DNA from: a virus
Virus record (IMG/VR): IMGVR_UViG_3300032282_002297
Location: 1-25,633 of that record
Length of the DNA stretch: 25,633 bases
Strand: one strand, 5' to 3'
Made by a program: the position numbers and the translations under genes. The notes below the pieces were generated by a model. That model was not told the DNA's origin. It searched no databases and saw only the letters and a list, made by a program, of their open reading frames with translations. Each line of letters starts with the position of its first letter. The stretch's first letter is position 1. Shown piece after piece: positions 23,547 through 25,633 of the stretch.

Positions 23547-24011
23547 ATGAATACATTGAAACTAAGACCACTTATTGAAAACTTACAACCAACTGCTCCA
23601 TCTCAAGAGCCAAAGAAGGAATGGACAACAGAAGAAAAGAAGGCCGCTTTGGAAAACATTGGAATGTACAATGAAACCGGTCGCCATCTTTATCGTGAGC
23701 ACAATCTAATGGAGATTGCTCACAAGCTTTCTGAAATCACAAAGATGGCAGAAGAATTGGCATTGCATGAAACAGCAAAAGTCTCAGAAGGAGATCAAGC
23801 ATGGTTTGATGAGCAAACCGTAAAAAAGAACTTCGGCAGTCTTCGCAGAATTAGTGAAGAATTCAATAAACTAGCCAAAGACGCACATACCCTTCAACAG
23901 CGCATGGAAGCTTTGTATGAAGATGGTGCACATATCGTTGAGCGTTATTATGAGATCAAAGATCTTAATGAAAACGCTGCTCCTGCAGTTTCCAAGATTG
24001 TTCGTCAATAA
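23547..24011 (+). CDS. Helical head-region protein, unknown function
   Basis: A 154-residue protein from ATG 23547; in-frame codons upstream overlap the previous gene and look non-native (Lys-rich). The N-terminus MNTLKLRPLIE gives L9-I10-E11, another [I/L]-x-E. A Pro/Glu linker follows, then a long helical bundle (about 25-140) with two probable coiled coils (REHNLMEIAHKLSEITKMAEELAL; SLRRISEEFNKLAKDAHTLQQRMEALYE). The upstream gap reads TATAATATTTATG, so the ATG overlaps a degenerate copy of the recurring AT box. Likely a head or core component, by location. Confidence 0.65.
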   Translation: MNTLKLRPLIENLQPTAPSQEPKKEWTTEEKKAALENIGMYNETGRHLYREHNLMEIAHKLSEITKMAEELALHETAKVSEGDQAWFDEQTVKKNFGSLRRISEEFNKLAKDAHTLQQRMEALYEDGAHIVERYYEIKDLNENAAPAVSKIVRQ

Positions 24012-24031
24012 TCAAAAAATATAAAATATTT

Positions 24032-24050
24032 CGTATTTTTCATAAATACG
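24032..24050 (+). other. AT-rich hairpin in g22 leader region
   Basis: CGTATTT (24032-24038) and AAATACG (24044-24050) pair as a perfect 7-bp stem with a 5-nt loop (TTCAT), 20 nt after the preceding stop codon. It could be a weak terminator or processing site. The 3' arm contains CATAAATA, one base off the T4 late box. Confidence 0.4.
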
Positions 24051-24070
24051 TATATATTTATTTATTATAA
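24051..24070 (+). promoter_or_regulatory. Late-promoter-like AT box upstream of scaffold gene
   Basis: TATATATTTATT matches the recurring 12-mer in 11 of 12 places and is followed by TATTATAA. It sits about 105 nt before the g22 ATG in a 144-nt gap, the longest gene-free stretch of the head region, and would drive g22 and g23. Confidence 0.45.
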
Positions 24071-24113
24071 AATGAATCATTATTTGATGCGAAGTCGGAT
24101 TAAAACAATTTCT

Positions 24114-24133
24114 TGAAACTCTTAATAGTTTCA
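24114..24133 (+). promoter_or_regulatory. Leader hairpin just before g22 ribosome site
   Basis: TGAAACT (24114-24120) and AGTTTCA (24127-24133) form a perfect 7-bp stem with a 6-nt loop (CTTAAT), ending 9 nt before the AGGA box. Position between promoter-like box and ribosome site suggests mRNA stability or translational control. Confidence 0.4.
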
Positions 24134-24142
24134 TCAACCAAA

Positions 24143-24146
24143 AGGA
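24143..24146 (+). promoter_or_regulatory. Shine-Dalgarno of g22
   Basis: AGGA in CAAAAGGATAAAC, 9 nt before ATG 24156. Most other genes here lack such a box, so its presence marks a strongly translated gene. Confidence 0.7.
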
Positions 24147-24155
24147 TAAACTATT

Positions 24156-25445
24156 ATGTCAGATCTATTAAAACAAGCAATTGCCGACGCCAAAGCCGTC
24201 CGCGCAACTGCTCTATCAAACGCAAAGGCCGCTCTAGAAGAGCACTTTGCTCCAAAGCTACAAAGCATGCTTTCTGAAAAGCTAGCTGCTGAAATGGCTG
24301 AAGAAGAAACTGCTGCACCAGAAGTTCACGCAGACGCCGCTCAAGATGCCGCTCAAGATGCAGCCATGATGGGAGGAGAAGCTCCTGCTGCTCCTGCTGC
24401 TCCTGCTGCTCCTGCACCAGAAGCACCAGTTGAAGAACCAGCACCAGTTGCTGAAGAAACCGAAGAAGAAATGGAAGAAGATACAAATTCATATCCGGGC
24501 ACACATGCTGCCCCAGGCTACCCAGGTCATAATCTGGAAGAAGCCAAGAAAGCTTCCTCAAACTACAAGACCAAGACCAAGGGACACAAGACGGTCAACA
24601 AGGGTCAAGAAGTTGTTGATGCTGAAAAGCTTCACACTCCGGGCGGTCCAAAGGCAACAGCAGACAGCCACACCGCTTCTCCTGATTACAAGAAGACCAC
24701 CGCTGGCCACAAGACTGAAGACCCACAAGGTCAAGGCAATGAATTGTCCAAGGGCGGATATCACAACGACACCGCTGCCTTGAAGGAAAATGAAGAAGAA
24801 GTTGATGAAGCTTCTTTGGATGAAATCCTAAAAGAATTGGAAGACGGTATGAATGAAGTCGGTGTGGAAGAAATGGCTGCTCCTATGGAAGCCGCCGCTT
24901 CTACAGAAGCCGATGAAGAAATCAATCTTGATGAAATCTTGGGCGAAGAAGCCGAAGAAACAGATGAAGTCAAGCTTGATGAACTCCTAAAGGAAGAATC
25001 CGAAGAGGAAGAAACAGATGAAGCCGTCAAAGAAAACATTTCGTTGAAGAAGGAACTAGCAGAATACCGTAGCGCAGTCATTTATCTACGGGACCGAATC
25101 AATGAAGTTAACCTGCTCAATGCAAAGCTGCTTTACACGAACAAGTTGTTCAAGCAAGCCAGCCTAAACAATGAGCAAAAACTAAAAGTAATCGAGTCAT
25201 TTGACCTCACGAAGTCGGTTCGTGAAGCAAAGCTTGTTTACGCTACACTAGCCGAATCATTTAGTTTCGGTGGCAAAAAGACAGTAGACACAGCCAAAAA
25301 GCCATTGTCAACAACTGTCAAGACCATCACCGAAGGACTCGCTAGCAAGCCAGTTGCATCGACAAAGCCGACAAAAGCCGCTGTTCTTACAGAAGGAGCC
25401 GAAATGGCAAACCGCTTTAAGAAGCTAGCCGGTATTCGTAAGTAA
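24156..25445 (+). CDS. Prohead core scaffold protein (T4 gp22-like)
   Basis: A 429-residue acidic protein, longer than T4 gp22 (about 270). The N-terminus is a helix (MSDLLKQAIADAKAVRATALSNAKAALEEHF). An Ala/Pro/Glu-rich tract follows (about 50-110) with APAAPAAPAAPAP. Two related Lys-rich repeats come next: NYKTKTKGHKT at 136-146 and DYKKTTAGHKT at 177-187. Three acidic modules each hold LDE-[I/L]-L-x-E: 221-227, 258-264, 274-280. The C-terminal third has the gp22 signature: a coiled coil, then NEVNLLNAKLLYTNKLFK and SVREAKLVYATL, ending RFKKLAGIRK. It forms the core around which the capsid is built and is then cut to peptides by gp21; the L-x-E modules supply sites. A 30-nt gap and no new promoter separate it from g23. 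Confidence 0.88.
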   Translation: MSDLLKQAIADAKAVRATALSNAKAALEEHFAPKLQSMLSEKLAAEMAEEETAAPEVHADAAQDAAQDAAMMGGEAPAAPAAPAAPAPEAPVEEPAPVAEETEEEMEEDTNSYPGTHAAPGYPGHNLEEAKKASSNYKTKTKGHKTVNKGQEVVDAEKLHTPGGPKATADSHTASPDYKKTTAGHKTEDPQGQGNELSKGGYHNDTAALKENEEEVDEASLDEILKELEDGMNEVGVEEMAAPMEAAASTEADEEINLDEILGEEAEETDEVKLDELLKEESEEEETDEAVKENISLKKELAEYRSAVIYLRDRINEVNLLNAKLLYTNKLFKQASLNNEQKLKVIESFDLTKSVREAKLVYATLAESFSFGGKKTVDTAKKPLSTTVKTITEGLASKPVASTKPTKAAVLTEGAEMANRFKKLAGIRK

Positions 25446-25464
25446 CCTCAACAACACAAAATAT

Positions 25465-25468
25465 AGGA
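25465..25468 (+). promoter_or_regulatory. Shine-Dalgarno of g23
   Basis: AGGA in ATATAGGAAAAC, 7 nt before ATG 25476, the other clear ribosome site in the window, as expected for the most abundant virion protein. Confidence 0.7.
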
Positions 25469-25475
25469 AAACATT

Positions 25476-25633
25476 ATGTCAGATATCAAATCACTACTAA
25501 CTGAGACAACCAATCCAATGGTTAAGCTCATGAGCGAAACCCGTGGACTCGTGTCCAAGTGGGAAAAGACTGGCCTACTAGAAGGCATCAAGAGCGACAT
25601 GGAAAAGTCACACATGTCCATCCTTCTGGAAAA
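25476..25633 (+). CDS. Major capsid protein (T4 gp23-like), N-terminus only; runs off window
   Basis: Fifty-two codons and two bases are visible. The order g21-g22-g23, a strong ribosome site, and the N-terminal text (MSDIKSLLTETTNP..., SKWEKTGLLEGI...) fit the helical propeptide of gp23, which binds the core and is removed by gp21. [I/L]-x-E sites (LLTE at 7-10, GLLEG at 33-37) are visible in it; which is used, or whether the main site lies beyond residue 52, cannot be told. Identity rests mainly on synteny. Confidence 0.85.
   Translation, partial: MSDIKSLLTETTNPMVKLMSETRGLVSKWEKTGLLEGIKSDMEKSHMSILLE

Noticed and set aside
24072-24116. 14-codon open frame in the g22 leader (MNHYLMRSRIKTIS)
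   Set aside because: No ribosome site or recognisable product; kept only as a possible leader peptide, not called as a gene.
1-25633. tRNA genes, which T4-like phages often carry
   Set aside because: No cloverleaf-like stretch with a TTC-containing T-arm and CCA-like acceptor was seen in the gaps, all of which are under 150 nt.

Overview
This window is a stretch of a tailed-phage genome of the T4-like (Tevenvirinae-related, marine/freshwater 'cyanophage-like') myovirus type. The evidence is the right half: a large terminase (gp17-like), portal (gp20-like), prohead protease (gp21-like), prohead scaffold (gp22-like) and the first 52 codons of a gp23-like major capsid protein, in T4 order and all on the plus strand. 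The DNA is AT-rich by eye. No tRNA, rRNA, CRISPR array, integrase or insertion sequence was seen. Host cannot be read from the sequence. Most genes lack a Shine-Dalgarno and have A/T-rich leaders; only g22 and g23 show a clear AGGA box.

Layout. (1) 1-1914: the 3' end of a tail-fibre gene with a long Gly-Ser/Thr triplet repeat, a polyglycine adhesin-like protein and a small conserved phage protein. (2) 1999-6618: a 1314-residue protein with four nucleotidyl-transfer modules (ligase-type KxDG domain, HxGH adenylyl/cytidylyltransferase, two Pol-beta-like domains), then a four-Cys coiled-coil protein. (3) 6661-15036: a tightly packed sugar/glycosylation operon of seven genes: a tandem GT4 glycosyltransferase; a fusion of TibC-type O-heptosyltransferase, FkbM methyltransferase and short-chain dehydrogenase; a medium-chain dehydrogenase; a split transketolase missing its third domain; a second FkbM-like methyltransferase; and a PfkB/HldE-type kinase. 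(4) 15073-17101: a transglutaminase-like small protein and TerL. (5) 17173-25633: portal, four small proteins in the place of T4 g67/g68, protease, three further small proteins, scaffold and capsid.

How the parts may work together. Regions 1, 4 and 5 build the virion. Region 3 looks like a phage-borne pathway that makes and attaches a modified sugar. Transketolase makes sedoheptulose-7-phosphate, HldE-type kinases act on heptose-7-phosphate, and TibC-family enzymes move heptose from ADP-heptose onto protein Ser. A heptose-based protein glycosylation system is therefore the simplest reading. The Ser/Thr-rich tail repeat at 2-298 is a plausible acceptor, as are host surface proteins; both are inference. 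GmhA, GmhB and HldD homologues are not in the window, and a transketolase-like two-carbon branching reaction on a nucleotide sugar is a real alternative.

Two patterns cross gene boundaries. A TATATATTTATA-like motif recurs just upstream of several late genes. Short N-terminal helices ending in [I/L]-x-E, the T4 gp21 cleavage consensus, recur in the small proteins around the protease gene, suggesting capsid-targeted cargo or core proteins.
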